NCBI GenBank assembly: GCA_945903605.1
Contig: CAMDOH010000019.1
Location: forward strand, 1 to 42,638
From: Akkermansia muciniphila
GTDB taxonomy: Bacteria > Verrucomicrobiota > Verrucomicrobiia > Limisphaerales > UBA1100
DNA: 42,638 nucleotides
Direction: 5' to 3'
A program made the translations under genes and the position numbers. Below are positions 9,049-17,274 of the stretch, in pieces. How positions within the stretch are numbered: position 1 is the stretch's first letter; each line of letters starts with the position of its first letter. The notes beneath the pieces were generated by a model, which was given only the letters and a program-made list of their open reading frames with translations, made no database searches and was not told the origin of the DNA.

Positions 9049-9058
9049 GGCGTGCGGC

Positions 9059-9937
9059 TCACTTGAGAAGTCCGGCGGCCTTCAACACCATCTTGAGCGC
9101 CTCGCGATTTTTGGCGGCCATCGGCACGAGCGGCAGCCGGTATTCCTCTTCAATCATTCCCATCATCGCCAGCGCCGCCTTCACTGGAACGGGATTGGTC
9201 TCGATGAAGAGATCTTTGAAAAGCGGGAAAAGCCGCTGATGATGTTTGAGTGCGATGTCCATCTTGCCGCGCGCGAATGCCTGCACCATCTGCGAGACTT
9301 CTTTGGGCACGACATTCGAGGCGACGCTGATGACGCCCTGCGCGCCGACGGCCATGAAGGGTAGCGTGAGCGAATCGTCGCCGCTTAAAATCACAAACTC
9401 TTTTCCCAACGCCGCGCGAAGCTGGCTCACGCGGTCGGGAGTGCCGCCGGCCTCTTTGATGCCGACGATATTCACGCTGTCATGAGCAAGGCGGTTCACG
9501 GTGTCCACCGCAATCTCGATGCCGCAACGACCGGGGATGCTGTAGAGAATCAGCGGCAGCCGCGTGGCGCGCGCAATGGCGTGGAAATGCTGGAAAAGCC
9601 CCTCCTGCGTCGGCTTGTTGTAATAGGGCGCGACTTGTAGCGACGCATCGGCGCCAGCTTCCTCGGCGGCTTTGGTGAGAAACATAGCCTCGCTCGTCGA
9701 GTTGCCGCCCGTGCCGGCGATGACCTTCACTTTGCCCTTGGCGAATTTTACCGCCAGCTCGATGACGCGAATATGCTCCTCGTAATTGAGCGTGGGCGAT
9801 TCGCCCGTGGTGCCGACCGGCACGATGCCATCCACACCCCCGCGAATCTGCGCCTTGATGAGTCGCTCCAACGCAGGCTCGTCGAGCTTGCCGTTTTTGA
9901 ACGGCGTGACAATGGCGGTGTGGGTTCCAGTGAACAT
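9059..9937 (-). CDS. dapA: 4-hydroxy-tetrahydrodipicolinate synthase
   Basis: Condenses pyruvate with aspartate semialdehyde, the entry step to diaminopimelate and lysine. The 292-residue TIM-barrel aldolase contains VPVGTTGESPTL (pyruvate-binding Thr pair), APYYNKPTQEG, the tyrosine-bearing LYSIPGRCG, and VGIKEAGG with the Schiff-base Lys. Length and order are those of ordinary bacterial DapA. ATG 9937 is preceded by no strong ribosome-binding site. dapF lies 49 bases upstream and the carbonic anhydrase gene 10 bases downstream. Confidence 0.96.
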   Translation of the reverse strand: MFTGTHTAIVTPFKNGKLDEPALERLIKAQIRGGVDGIVPVGTTGESPTLNYEEHIRVIELAVKFAKGKVKVIAGTGGNSTSEAMFLTKAAEEAGADASLQVAPYYNKPTQEGLFQHFHAIARATRLPLILYSIPGRCGIEIAVDTVNRLAHDSVNIVGIKEAGGTPDRVSQLRAALGKEFVILSGDDSLTLPFMAVGAQGVISVASNVVPKEVSQMVQAFARGKMDIALKHHQRLFPLFKDLFIETNPVPVKAALAMMGMIEEEYRLPLVPMAAKNREALKMVLKAAGLLK

Positions 9938-9986
9938 AAAACGGGGGTGAGCGTCCCGAAATTGGGGCCGCTTTGCCAGCCTGTAA

Positions 9987-10796
9987 TTAGAGACTCAACC
10001 CGCCCTCGAAAGTGAAGTCGGCCGGGCCGAGCAGATGAACGGCGCAAAACTCGCCGCCATTTTCTGCGAAGCTCACTTCCATTTCGTCGCCGCCCTGAAC
10101 CTGCACGCGCACAGGCGAGGCGAATCCATGCAGGCGCGAGGTGATGAGCGCCGAAGCCGTGACGCCCGTGCCACAGGCAAGCGTCTCGCCCTCCACGCCG
10201 CGCTCATAAGTGCGCACGCGGATACGGCCGTGGCCGAGTAACTGTACAAAATTCACATTCGTGCCGCGCGGTGCGAAGTGCGCATGAAAACGGATCTCGT
10301 TGCCGAGTGGCTGCACCATCGCCTTGTCCGCGTCCTCCACAAATAACACCGCATGCGGCACGCCGGTGTTGAGCGAATGAATCGTCTGCACGCCGCCTGC
10401 GAGCGTCACATGTTCATTCAGACGCAATCCGTGCGGCGCAGTGAGGCCGATTGCCACGCGCTCGCCTTTGAATTCAGCGCTGATGACACCCGCAAGCGTT
10501 TCGAAAGTGATCCGCTCGCTCGCACCCACAACGCGCTGGATGTAGCGTGCAAAACAGCGCGCGCCATTGCCGCACATCTCCGCCGTCGAACCGTCGCTGT
10601 TGTAGAAATCCCACGCCCAGTCGGCTTTGCCCGATTTGCACGGCACCAGAAGCATCAGCCCATCGGCGCCCACACCGCGCTGGCGGTGGCAGAGTTGCAC
10701 GACCTGCTCGCGCGAGAGCGAGAGATTGCCGGCGCGATTATCGAGCAGAACGAAATCGTTCCCCGCTCCGTTCATTTTGACAAATTCAACGAGCAC
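9987..10796 (-). CDS. dapF: Diaminopimelate epimerase
   Basis: Converts LL- to meso-diaminopimelate for peptidoglycan and lysine, by a cofactor-free two-cysteine mechanism. Both active-site cysteines are visible, in MCGNGARCFARY and ETLACGTGVTASA; the N-terminal KMNGAGNDFVLLDNR and GADGLMLL are also typical. I chose GTG 10796, giving 269 residues and a family-like VEFVKMNGAGNDF start. A TTG at 10817 would add seven residues and cannot be excluded. It heads the dap run and is divergent from shc. The succinylase genes dapC/D/E and the aminotransferase dapL are absent from the window, so the middle branch of the pathway cannot be assigned. Confidence 0.94.
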   Translation of the reverse strand: MLVEFVKMNGAGNDFVLLDNRAGNLSLSREQVVQLCHRQRGVGADGLMLLVPCKSGKADWAWDFYNSDGSTAEMCGNGARCFARYIQRVVGASERITFETLAGVISAEFKGERVAIGLTAPHGLRLNEHVTLAGGVQTIHSLNTGVPHAVLFVEDADKAMVQPLGNEIRFHAHFAPRGTNVNFVQLLGHGRIRVRTYERGVEGETLACGTGVTASALITSRLHGFASPVRVQVQGGDEMEVSFAENGGEFCAVHLLGPADFTFEGGLSL

Positions 10797-10850
10797 GCCG
10801 TCAGAGTAGTCGGACAACAGACCCGCTTCAAGCCAACGAATACAGGCCTT

Positions 10851-10894
10851 TTGACTTTACCCGCGCATGGAATTTCATTAGCGTTCTCCTAATG
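10851..10894 (+). promoter_or_regulatory. shc upstream region: -35-like box and start-codon inverted repeat
   Basis: TTGACT at 10851-10856 is a good -35 match; the -10 candidates 17-18 bases downstream (TTCATT, 10874-10879) are poor. Overlapping them is a perfect inverted repeat, CATTAG (10876-10881), a 7-base loop and CTAATG (10889-10894), whose right arm contains the shc ATG. It could be an operator or a small hairpin limiting ribosome access. There is no Shine-Dalgarno sequence beyond a weak purine-poor leader. Confidence 0.4.
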
Positions 10895-12916
10895 CTCAGT
10901 GCTTCGGGTCATCCGATTGAATCTGTCAGCGTCCCCAGTGCAAGGAGTTTCCGGAGTGAGTTCCTGTTGGATTTGGACGCATCCATTCGCCGTTCACAGG
11001 AGCATTTGCTGAGGATCCAACAGCCTGATGGCTATTGGAATGGCGAATTGATGGTGGATTCTACGCTCGTCTCCGACACCGTCGCGTACCATCACTGGGC
11101 TGGCGACGTGGACAAACAATGGGAGCGCAAAGCCGTTCATCACATCTTCTCGATGCAGTTGCCCGATGGCGGCTGGAACATTTATCACGGTGGCCCTGCG
11201 GAAGTGAACGCCACCATCAAGGCTTACCTCGCGCTCAAACTCGCCGGCGTGTCGACGTTGGATCCGCGGATGCTTCGCGCGCGGGAGCTGGCGCGCAACC
11301 TTGGCGGCGTGCCGAGGATGAACACTTTCTCAAAACTTTACCTCGCATTGCTCGGCCTGTGGCAATGGAAACATCTACCCACGATTCCGAGCGAAATCGT
11401 CCTGCTCGGCAAATGGTTTCATGTGAATCTTTGGGACATGAGCAACTGGTCGCGCGCGATGCTCGTGCCGTTGGCCATCATCAATCACTACAAGCCCACA
11501 CGACCGTGCAAAGTGGACTTGAACGAACTTTATCCCGATGGATTTCATGAACGCGATTGCCGGTTGCCGCGCGACCCGCATCTGTTGACCTGGCGAAACT
11601 TTTTCTTCGCGATCGACAAGCTGCACAAGTTCGCCGAGCAGTGGGTCCGCATCGGCATTCATCCTTTCCGCAAAGCTGCATTGAAGAAATGCGAGCGGTG
11701 GATGCTCAAGCGATTCGAAGGGAGCGACGGACTCGCCGCCATTTTCCCCGCGATGCTCAACGCGCTGATCGCGCTCAAGGTGCTCGGCTACGCCGACGAT
11801 CATCCGCAAGTGAAACGCGCGCAGCAGGAGTTGAAGAAGCTCGAGATCGAGACGACCCACAGCGTGCGTATCGTGCCGTGCTTCTCGCCTGTGTGGGACA
11901 CCGCCATCGCCAACATCTGCCTGCACGAATCCGGCGTGCCCGCCGACCATCCGCAACTCAAGAAATCCACCGAATGGTTGTTGGGCAAAGAGATTCGTTT
12001 TCGCGGTGACTGGTTTCACAAGAATCCCGTGGAAGTCGAGCCGAGCGGCTGGGTTTTTGAATTCGAGAACAAATGGAATCCGGACGTGGACGACACCGCG
12101 ATGGTGCTGATGGCGCTGCGTCGCGTGCCGACCGACAACCCACGACTGCGCGATGAATGTTTCCAGCGCGGTTTGAAATGGATGATGGCCTTTCAATGCA
12201 AAGACGGCGGCTGGGCCGCGTTCGACAAGGACTGCACGAAAAGCATTCTTGAGAAAGTTCCTTTCGCCGACCACAACGCGATGCTCGATCCCGAGTGCGC
12301 CGACATCACGGCGCGCATTTTGGAATTACTCGGACAAGAAGGCTACTCGCTCGACCATCCTCAAGTGCGCAAGGCGCTTCAATATCTGCGCGCGCAGCAG
12401 GAAGCCGACGGCTCGTGGTACGGACGTTGGGGCGTGAATTACATTTACGGCACATGGCAAGTGCTCCGCGGTCTGCGCGCGATGAATCATCCGATGCACG
12501 AGCCGTGGCTGACCAAAGGCCGCGACTGGCTGGAAAGTGTGCAACTCGACGACGGCGGCTGGGGCGAACGTTGCAACACCTACGACGACCCTGTTTACAA
12601 AGGTCAGGGGCCGAGCACCGCTTCGCAGACCGCTTGGGCCGTGATGGGCTTGCTCGCCTTCGGCAATCCCGAACTGCCGAGCATCCAGCGCGGAATCGAA
12701 TATCTCATCAGCACGCAAAATCCAGACGGATCGTGGACAGAGGACGAAACCACCGGCACGGGTTTCCCGTGCGTGTTTTATCTCAAGTACGACATCTACA
12801 GAAACACATGGCCGCTTCTCGCGCTCGCTGAGCATCGGAAGTTAGTGGCCAAGTTGAGTGTTCACCCAAATGGACATGCCGTTGCAACATCAGGTGGCGA
12901 CGTGCGAAACCGATAG
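10892..12916 (+). CDS. shc: Squalene-hopene cyclase
   Basis: Cyclizes squalene to hopene/hopanol, the committed hopanoid step, as a monotopic membrane enzyme. The 674-residue protein has the catalytic acid motif DVDDTAM at residues 398-401. Several QW repeats are present, such as QQPDGYWNGEL (~43), QLPDGGWNIY (~89), CKDGGWAAFDKD, QQEADGSWYGRWG, QLDDGGWGE and QNPDGSWTE. Length and order match bacterial SHC (HpnF). ATG 10892 lies inside a 6+7+6 inverted repeat. hpnG starts eight bases after the stop, so the two form a hopanoid pair, and the squalene-pathway gene hpnD converges on them from 14.4 kb. Confidence 0.97.
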   Translation: MLSASGHPIESVSVPSARSFRSEFLLDLDASIRRSQEHLLRIQQPDGYWNGELMVDSTLVSDTVAYHHWAGDVDKQWERKAVHHIFSMQLPDGGWNIYHGGPAEVNATIKAYLALKLAGVSTLDPRMLRARELARNLGGVPRMNTFSKLYLALLGLWQWKHLPTIPSEIVLLGKWFHVNLWDMSNWSRAMLVPLAIINHYKPTRPCKVDLNELYPDGFHERDCRLPRDPHLLTWRNFFFAIDKLHKFAEQWVRIGIHPFRKAALKKCERWMLKRFEGSDGLAAIFPAMLNALIALKVLGYADDHPQVKRAQQELKKLEIETTHSVRIVPCFSPVWDTAIANICLHESGVPADHPQLKKSTEWLLGKEIRFRGDWFHKNPVEVEPSGWVFEFENKWNPDVDDTAMVLMALRRVPTDNPRLRDECFQRGLKWMMAFQCKDGGWAAFDKDCTKSILEKVPFADHNAMLDPECADITARILELLGQEGYSLDHPQVRKALQYLRAQQEADGSWYGRWGVNYIYGTWQVLRGLRAMNHPMHEPWLTKGRDWLESVQLDDGGWGERCNTYDDPVYKGQGPSTASQTAWAVMGLLAFGNPELPSIQRGIEYLISTQNPDGSWTEDETTGTGFPCVFYLKYDIYRNTWPLLALAEHRKLVAKLSVHPNGHAVATSGGDVRNR

Positions 12917-12924
12917 CCAAGCGT

Positions 12925-13572
12925 GTGGAAGGCAAATCAATCCTAGTCTGTTTCGCTGTCCCGACAGAGGCGCGCCCGTTTCGAACTCACATCTGCAGAA
13001 ACGACGTGCAAGTTCTCGTGACTGGAATGGGACAGGCCAATGCCGATACCGCAATCCGTGCAACTCTCACGAATGTCCAGCCATCACTCGTGCTCACCTG
13101 CGGTTTCGCTGGTGGATTAAACCCAAAATATCGGGTGGGCGAAATCCTCTTCGATGCCGACGATTCCATCTTGTCGCAACGGCTGCTTCTGAATTCCGCC
13201 CATCGGGCGACGTTTCATTGTACAGACACGATCGCTACAACATCGGAAGCGAAACACGCGTTGCACCTGCAAACAGGCGCTGATGCGGTGGAGATGGAAT
13301 CGGGTATCATCCGGCGATTGTGCGCTGAAAAAAGAATCCCGTCGGCAACCATCCGTATTATTTCAGACGGAGTGAATGACTCGCTGCCGATCGACTTCGC
13401 CAAATTTCTGACTGCTGAAAAAAAAGTCCATGTGCCATCGTTGGCGTTGCATGTGCTCATGCGACCAGCCCGATTGATTGCACTCTTGAAATTCCATCAC
13501 AGCCTTCGTCGGCTGGCAGCAAAGCTGGCCCATGCGCTGATAACGGCCCTGCCCGCTGGCTCTCATCCGTAA
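12925..13572 (+). CDS. hpnG: Hopanoid-associated nucleoside phosphorylase/hydrolase HpnG
   Basis: A 215-residue member of the nucleoside phosphorylase/MTA-SAH nucleosidase superfamily. It opens ILVCFAVPTEARPF, then VLVTGMGQANADTAI and LTCGFAGGLNP. VEMESGIIRR holds the ribose-binding Glu and RIISDGVNDSLP the Asp that protonates the leaving base. In hopanoid producers HpnG removes adenine from adenosylhopane on the way to bacteriohopanetetrol. The assignment rests on its position eight bases after shc and on the HpnG-like length; MTA nucleosidase is the alternative. The start is GTG 12925. HpnH, which should make adenosylhopane, is not in the window. The last 10 bases overlap the 3' end of hpnD on the other strand. 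Confidence 0.85.
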   Translation: MEGKSILVCFAVPTEARPFRTHICRNDVQVLVTGMGQANADTAIRATLTNVQPSLVLTCGFAGGLNPKYRVGEILFDADDSILSQRLLLNSAHRATFHCTDTIATTSEAKHALHLQTGADAVEMESGIIRRLCAEKRIPSATIRIISDGVNDSLPIDFAKFLTAEKKVHVPSLALHVLMRPARLIALLKFHHSLRRLAAKLAHALITALPAGSHP

Positions 13573-14426
13573 TTCGGCGTGGAGAATCCCAAGTGGATTT
13601 TGAGAGTGGTCTTGAAGAGCAGCCACAATTTGACGCCGCGAGCGAGCTTGTGCGGTTCCAACTGCAAAGTTCGTGCGGGTTCAGATCGCAATTCGTGCAT
13701 CAGTCGCCAATAGACTGCGCCCATCGCCTCGGCGGCACCCATTGAGCGACGATCCTCGGCAGGCAACAACTGGGCCGCCTTCTGAAATCGCAAGGCGGTA
13801 GCCGTGCCCCACTCTGCAGTCAAACGGCGAAACTTGTCTGAATCTCGGCGAGCGAGAATCTCCTCCGCAGTCACATCGAACCGGTTCAACCACGATTGTG
13901 GCAAATAGATTCTTCCGCGATTCGCGTCATTGCCGATGTCGCGCAGGATGTTGGCGCATTGCAGGGCCTTTCCCAGATTCACTGCGTAATCCTCGCACAC
14001 TGGATTTTTGAAACCGAAAATTCGGATGCTCAAAAGTCCGACGACAGACGCCACGCGGTAACAGTACAAATCGAGATCGTCATCGGTAGCGAATGAGTTG
14101 CTCACCAGATCCATTTCGCAACCTTGGATCAACTCATCAAACAGTTTGAAGGGCAGAGAGAATTCTTGGATTACTGGCTGCAATTCCTGATTCACTGCGA
14201 ATCGGGGCGCCCCACCATCGCAGGCTCGCCGAACATCCTCGCGCCACTCACCGAGTTTGGCTCGCCGCGATCCGGTCTCGACCGCCTCATCGTCGGCCGC
14301 ATCATCCACCTCGCGACAAAATGCGTAGAGCGCAGTCATCGCCATGCGTTTTTTATTGCCGAGACAGACGAACGCCAAAGCCAGATTGGAGGAAGCCTTT
14401 TGCGTGATAGCCGAACTAGCCTGCAT
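13563..14426 (-). CDS. hpnD: Squalene/phytoene synthase family, HpnD-type
   Basis: A 287-residue head-to-head prenyl synthase, probably the enzyme joining two farnesyl diphosphates into presqualene diphosphate. Two Asp-rich Mg2+-binding motifs are present: YAFCREVDDAADD (~34-46) and ANILRDIGNDANRGRIYLP (~158-176). GCEMDL and YCYRVASVVGLLSIRIFG also match HpnD more than HpnC. ATG 14426 gives a family-like ITQKASSNLALAF start. ATG 14465 is possible but would overlap the response regulator. HpnC and HpnE, needed to reach squalene, are not seen. The gene is the last of a minus-strand run, 10 bases after the sigma-54 response regulator, and overlaps hpnG tail to tail. Confidence 0.9.
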   Translation of the reverse strand: MQASSAITQKASSNLALAFVCLGNKKRMAMTALYAFCREVDDAADDEAVETGSRRAKLGEWREDVRRACDGGAPRFAVNQELQPVIQEFSLPFKLFDELIQGCEMDLVSNSFATDDDLDLYCYRVASVVGLLSIRIFGFKNPVCEDYAVNLGKALQCANILRDIGNDANRGRIYLPQSWLNRFDVTAEEILARRDSDKFRRLTAEWGTATALRFQKAAQLLPAEDRRSMGAAEAMGAVYWRLMHELRSEPARTLQLEPHKLARGVKLWLLFKTTLKIHLGFSTPNYG

Positions 14427-14436
14427 CGATCGCTGT

Positions 14437-15849
14437 TCAGGTAATCGGATCGTCTTCGTCGGCATGGCCGTCCAAATGGAGCCGCTGCATCCGATAACGC
14501 AATGCGTGACGAGAGATTTTCAATTGGTCGGCTGCCTTGGTGAGATTCATGTTGTGTTGACGGAGGGAGGTCAGAATCACGCGCTTTTCAAATTCCTGCA
14601 CAGCCTCTTCAAATGCCATGTCGCCCAAATCCAATGTGGATTGATTCTGGGTCAGTATGGCTTCAAGATGAAAATCAGGCAGGCTGGCCGCTTGAATTTT
14701 ATTGGTTGGTTCGAGGATGACAGCGCGCTCCATCACGTTCCGAAGCTCACGAACATTTCCCGGCCAATTGTGGGCCAATAGTTTCTTTTCCGCCGCCGGA
14801 GTCAGCTCCATCGAATGTCGGTTCATCGCGAAGGACTGTGTTTTCAAAAAGTGCCGCGCCAGCAGAAGCACATCACTGCCGCGCTCGCGCAACGGAGTGG
14901 GCCTGAATTGCACGACGTTCAACCGGTGATACAAGTCCTCGCGAAATTCGTGCGCCTTGATCGCTTTGACGATTTCACGATTGGTGGCGGCGATGATGCG
15001 CACGTTCACTCGCAACTCCTCGTTGCCGCCCACACGCGAGAAGCTGCCATCTTCAAGAAACCGGAGGAGCTTGGCCTGCAGCGGCCGGCTCATGTCGCCA
15101 ATCTCATCGAGAAAGATGGATCCGCCATCGGCTTCTTCAACACGGCCCAGTTTTTCACGAATAGCTCCTGTGAACGCGCCCTTTTCGTGGCCGAACAATT
15201 CGCTTTCCAGCAACGTCTCGGGAATGGCAGCGCAGTTGAGCCGCACATAATTTTTGCCGTTTCGCTTGCTGTGTTGATGGAGCGCGCCAGCAATCAGCTC
15301 CTTGCCGGTGCCGCTCTCCCCGAGTATGAGTACCGTGGCATCCGTAGCGCCAACGGTACGGATCAGCTGCCGCAGTTTTTGAACTTCGGGTGAGTCGCCG
15401 ACTATCTGATCGGCCTCGTAAACCTGACTGGACTTCGCGCGTAATGCTGCATTCTCGCGCAGAAGCGAATAGCGTTCCACGCAACGGTGCACCGCGTGCA
15501 GCAGTTCCTCCGGCGCGAACGGTTTGGAGAGGTAATCCACCGCACCGGATCGAATGGCTTCAACCGCCAATTTGGGTGTGGCAAACGCGGTGATGACCAG
15601 CACGGGCAACTTCGGCCAATCCGCAGAAAGTTTTTTGAGCAGTTCGTAACCGCTCATGCCGCCCATTCGAGCGTCTGTGATGACCATCAGAAAATTGCCT
15701 TTGTTGTCCGTGACAATCTTCAACGCCTCCTCGGCCGACTCCGCCAATACCACTGAATAGTCCTCCTCTTCCAATATGTCATGGATCGAAAGACGCATAT
15801 TGCGTTCGTCGTCCACGACCAATACAGGTGGGAGGCTGGTTCGGCGCAT
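14437..15849 (-). CDS. Sigma-54-dependent response regulator (NtrC family)
   Basis: A 470-residue transcription activator with three domains. The receiver domain (1-~125) has the acidic pair VVDDE, phospho-acceptor Asp59 in VITDARMGG and Lys109 in YLSKPF. The AAA+ domain has Walker A GESGTGKE (177-184), the sigma-54 contact loop GAFTGA (224-229), Walker B FLDEIGD, and GNVRELRNVMERAV. The C-terminal Fis-type helix-turn-helix is NLTKAADQLKISRHALRYRMQRL. It should activate RNA polymerase with sigma-54 after phosphorylation. The kinase gene ends seven bases upstream, which marks them as a pair. Targets are unknown; the adjacent downstream gene is hpnD. I did not find a convincing -24/-12 promoter in the short intergenic gaps here. 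Confidence 0.95.
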   Translation of the reverse strand: MRRTSLPPVLVVDDERNMRLSIHDILEEEDYSVVLAESAEEALKIVTDNKGNFLMVITDARMGGMSGYELLKKLSADWPKLPVLVITAFATPKLAVEAIRSGAVDYLSKPFAPEELLHAVHRCVERYSLLRENAALRAKSSQVYEADQIVGDSPEVQKLRQLIRTVGATDATVLILGESGTGKELIAGALHQHSKRNGKNYVRLNCAAIPETLLESELFGHEKGAFTGAIREKLGRVEEADGGSIFLDEIGDMSRPLQAKLLRFLEDGSFSRVGGNEELRVNVRIIAATNREIVKAIKAHEFREDLYHRLNVVQFRPTPLRERGSDVLLLARHFLKTQSFAMNRHSMELTPAAEKKLLAHNWPGNVRELRNVMERAVILEPTNKIQAASLPDFHLEAILTQNQSTLDLGDMAFEEAVQEFEKRVILTSLRQHNMNLTKAADQLKISRHALRYRMQRLHLDGHADEDDPIT

Positions 15850-15855
15850 AACAGT

Positions 15856-17253
15856 CTACAGGGTTCGGGAAGGGAACGTTATGATAAATGCCGCTCCCTT
15901 TCCAAGCACTGATTCAAGTCGGATGGTTCCACCATATAATTCGAGGTTTTGCCGGACAATGGCCAACCCAAGGCCCGTGCCCTTTTCCTTCGTCGTGTAA
16001 TAGGCTTCGAAGATTTTTTCGACACGATCGGGGGCGATGCCTTCCCCCTCATCACTCACTCGAAATTCAATCGTGCCACGATCCAACAAGGCGACATTGA
16101 TCCGCACTGCATTACCCGACCGACTTGCCTCGCGCGCATTCACCAACACGTTGACGATTATCTCACGCAGATGTTGGCGCTGCATCATCAAGGGTGGCAG
16201 ACGATCGGGAATCTCGTGTTTCACACTGATTCCAAAATTCGCGTAAGCAGGGAATACTTCTGAAACGGCCTGCTCCAGTTCTTCCTTCAGATCCAGCCTT
16301 TCAACGCTGCCTTCGGACAATTTCGAGTAGCCCATCAACTCCGTCAGGATTAAGTCCGACTTTTCAACCTCCTCGCGAATCATCTCTAACTTTGTCAGCG
16401 CCGGCAGCGCAGTTTCGGGGATGAGTTTTCGGAGCGAATAGGCCGTGTTGTTGATGATGGCCAGGGGGTTTTTCAAACGATGCGCAATTTCGGCAGCCAA
16501 TCGCCCGGTCGACCGCAATTGTTCCCGGCGCAAAATATACTCACGCTGCTCGCGTTCATTGGCGCGTTCGCGATCGAACAACACCTGCACGCCGTAACAC
16601 AACGCCGTCATCAATAGCAAAAAGAACACTCGCAGGACAAACAACGCATCGGCCTGTTCCTCGATGACCCTCAATGAAAATGGATCCTGCCAGTTCATCG
16701 TCCAAGGCTGTTCTTCAGGAATCGCTGGCGGAACGAATGCCATGATCTTGCGCTGAATTGCAATCGCCACCGTGTAGAACAGGGAAGAGATCAGATTCAC
16801 AGTGATCTGAGTCGGGCCAATGGGAATACTGATGGCGTTGCGCGCCATCAATACCAAAAAAACCCAGTACACCATACTATCCAGACCGCCCGTCACCACC
16901 ACCATGGCCGAGAGGAACAATCCGTCCACCACCGTCATCACCAGAGTGAAATGATAAATATAAATGAGCGACCAGTGATTAAACCAAGCGTAAAAGATCA
17001 AAGCGAAAATGTTGATGAAGAGATACGCGCCAAAGAATGCTCGCACCGGCCCCAACGCGATCTCACCCAGCGATTCAACACCTTCGAACCATGAAGAAAA
17101 AAACAGGAGAAAAGCCAGCAACGACAACATCGCCAATTTCACCGGCACACCCAGATTCAGCTCCATGAACTTGAGCCGATCCCGGTGTGTATCCGGATCC
17201 AACGTCGTCGTTGTCCAAACCTGCGAGATTAGTTTGATCCGCTCCCAATTCAT
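15856..17253 (-). CDS. Membrane sensor histidine kinase
   Basis: A 465-residue kinase. The N-terminal half holds about six hydrophobic segments (from VKLAMLSLLAFLLFFSSW to VLRVFFLLLMTALCYGVQVLF), suggesting an integral-membrane sensor without a large periplasmic domain. A DHp helix with IAHRLKNPLAIINN follows (His258), then the ATPase N-box VNVLVNAREAS, G1 DEGEGIAPD and G2 TKEKGTGLGLAIV. The residue after the phospho-His is Arg, where Glu or Asp is usual. ATG 17253 was chosen because GGA lies ten bases upstream; a TTG at 17265 would add four residues. It forms a two-component pair with the sigma-54 regulator downstream. The signal is unknown. Confidence 0.93.
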   Translation of the reverse strand: MNWERIKLISQVWTTTTLDPDTHRDRLKFMELNLGVPVKLAMLSLLAFLLFFSSWFEGVESLGEIALGPVRAFFGAYLFINIFALIFYAWFNHWSLIYIYHFTLVMTVVDGLFLSAMVVVTGGLDSMVYWVFLVLMARNAISIPIGPTQITVNLISSLFYTVAIAIQRKIMAFVPPAIPEEQPWTMNWQDPFSLRVIEEQADALFVLRVFFLLLMTALCYGVQVLFDRERANEREQREYILRREQLRSTGRLAAEIAHRLKNPLAIINNTAYSLRKLIPETALPALTKLEMIREEVEKSDLILTELMGYSKLSEGSVERLDLKEELEQAVSEVFPAYANFGISVKHEIPDRLPPLMMQRQHLREIIVNVLVNAREASRSGNAVRINVALLDRGTIEFRVSDEGEGIAPDRVEKIFEAYYTTKEKGTGLGLAIVRQNLELYGGTIRLESVLGKGAAFIITFPSRTL

Positions 17254-17274
17254 CTCAGATTCCAATTACTCAAA

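Noticed and set aside
10775-10817. TTG 10817 and ATG 10775 as alternative dapF starts
   Set aside because: GTG 10796 gives the family-like distance to MNGAGNDF; the ATG would truncate the first strand, and no ribosome-binding site separates the choices firmly.
11375-12274. 299-codon minus-strand open frame inside shc
   Set aside because: Antisense shadow of the squalene-hopene cyclase; the plus strand carries the DVDD and QW motifs in the right order.
12925-13572. Calling the shc-linked phosphorylase an MTA/SAH nucleosidase
   Set aside because: It lies eight bases after shc and has HpnG-like length, so HpnG is the more likely assignment, although the superfamily is shared.
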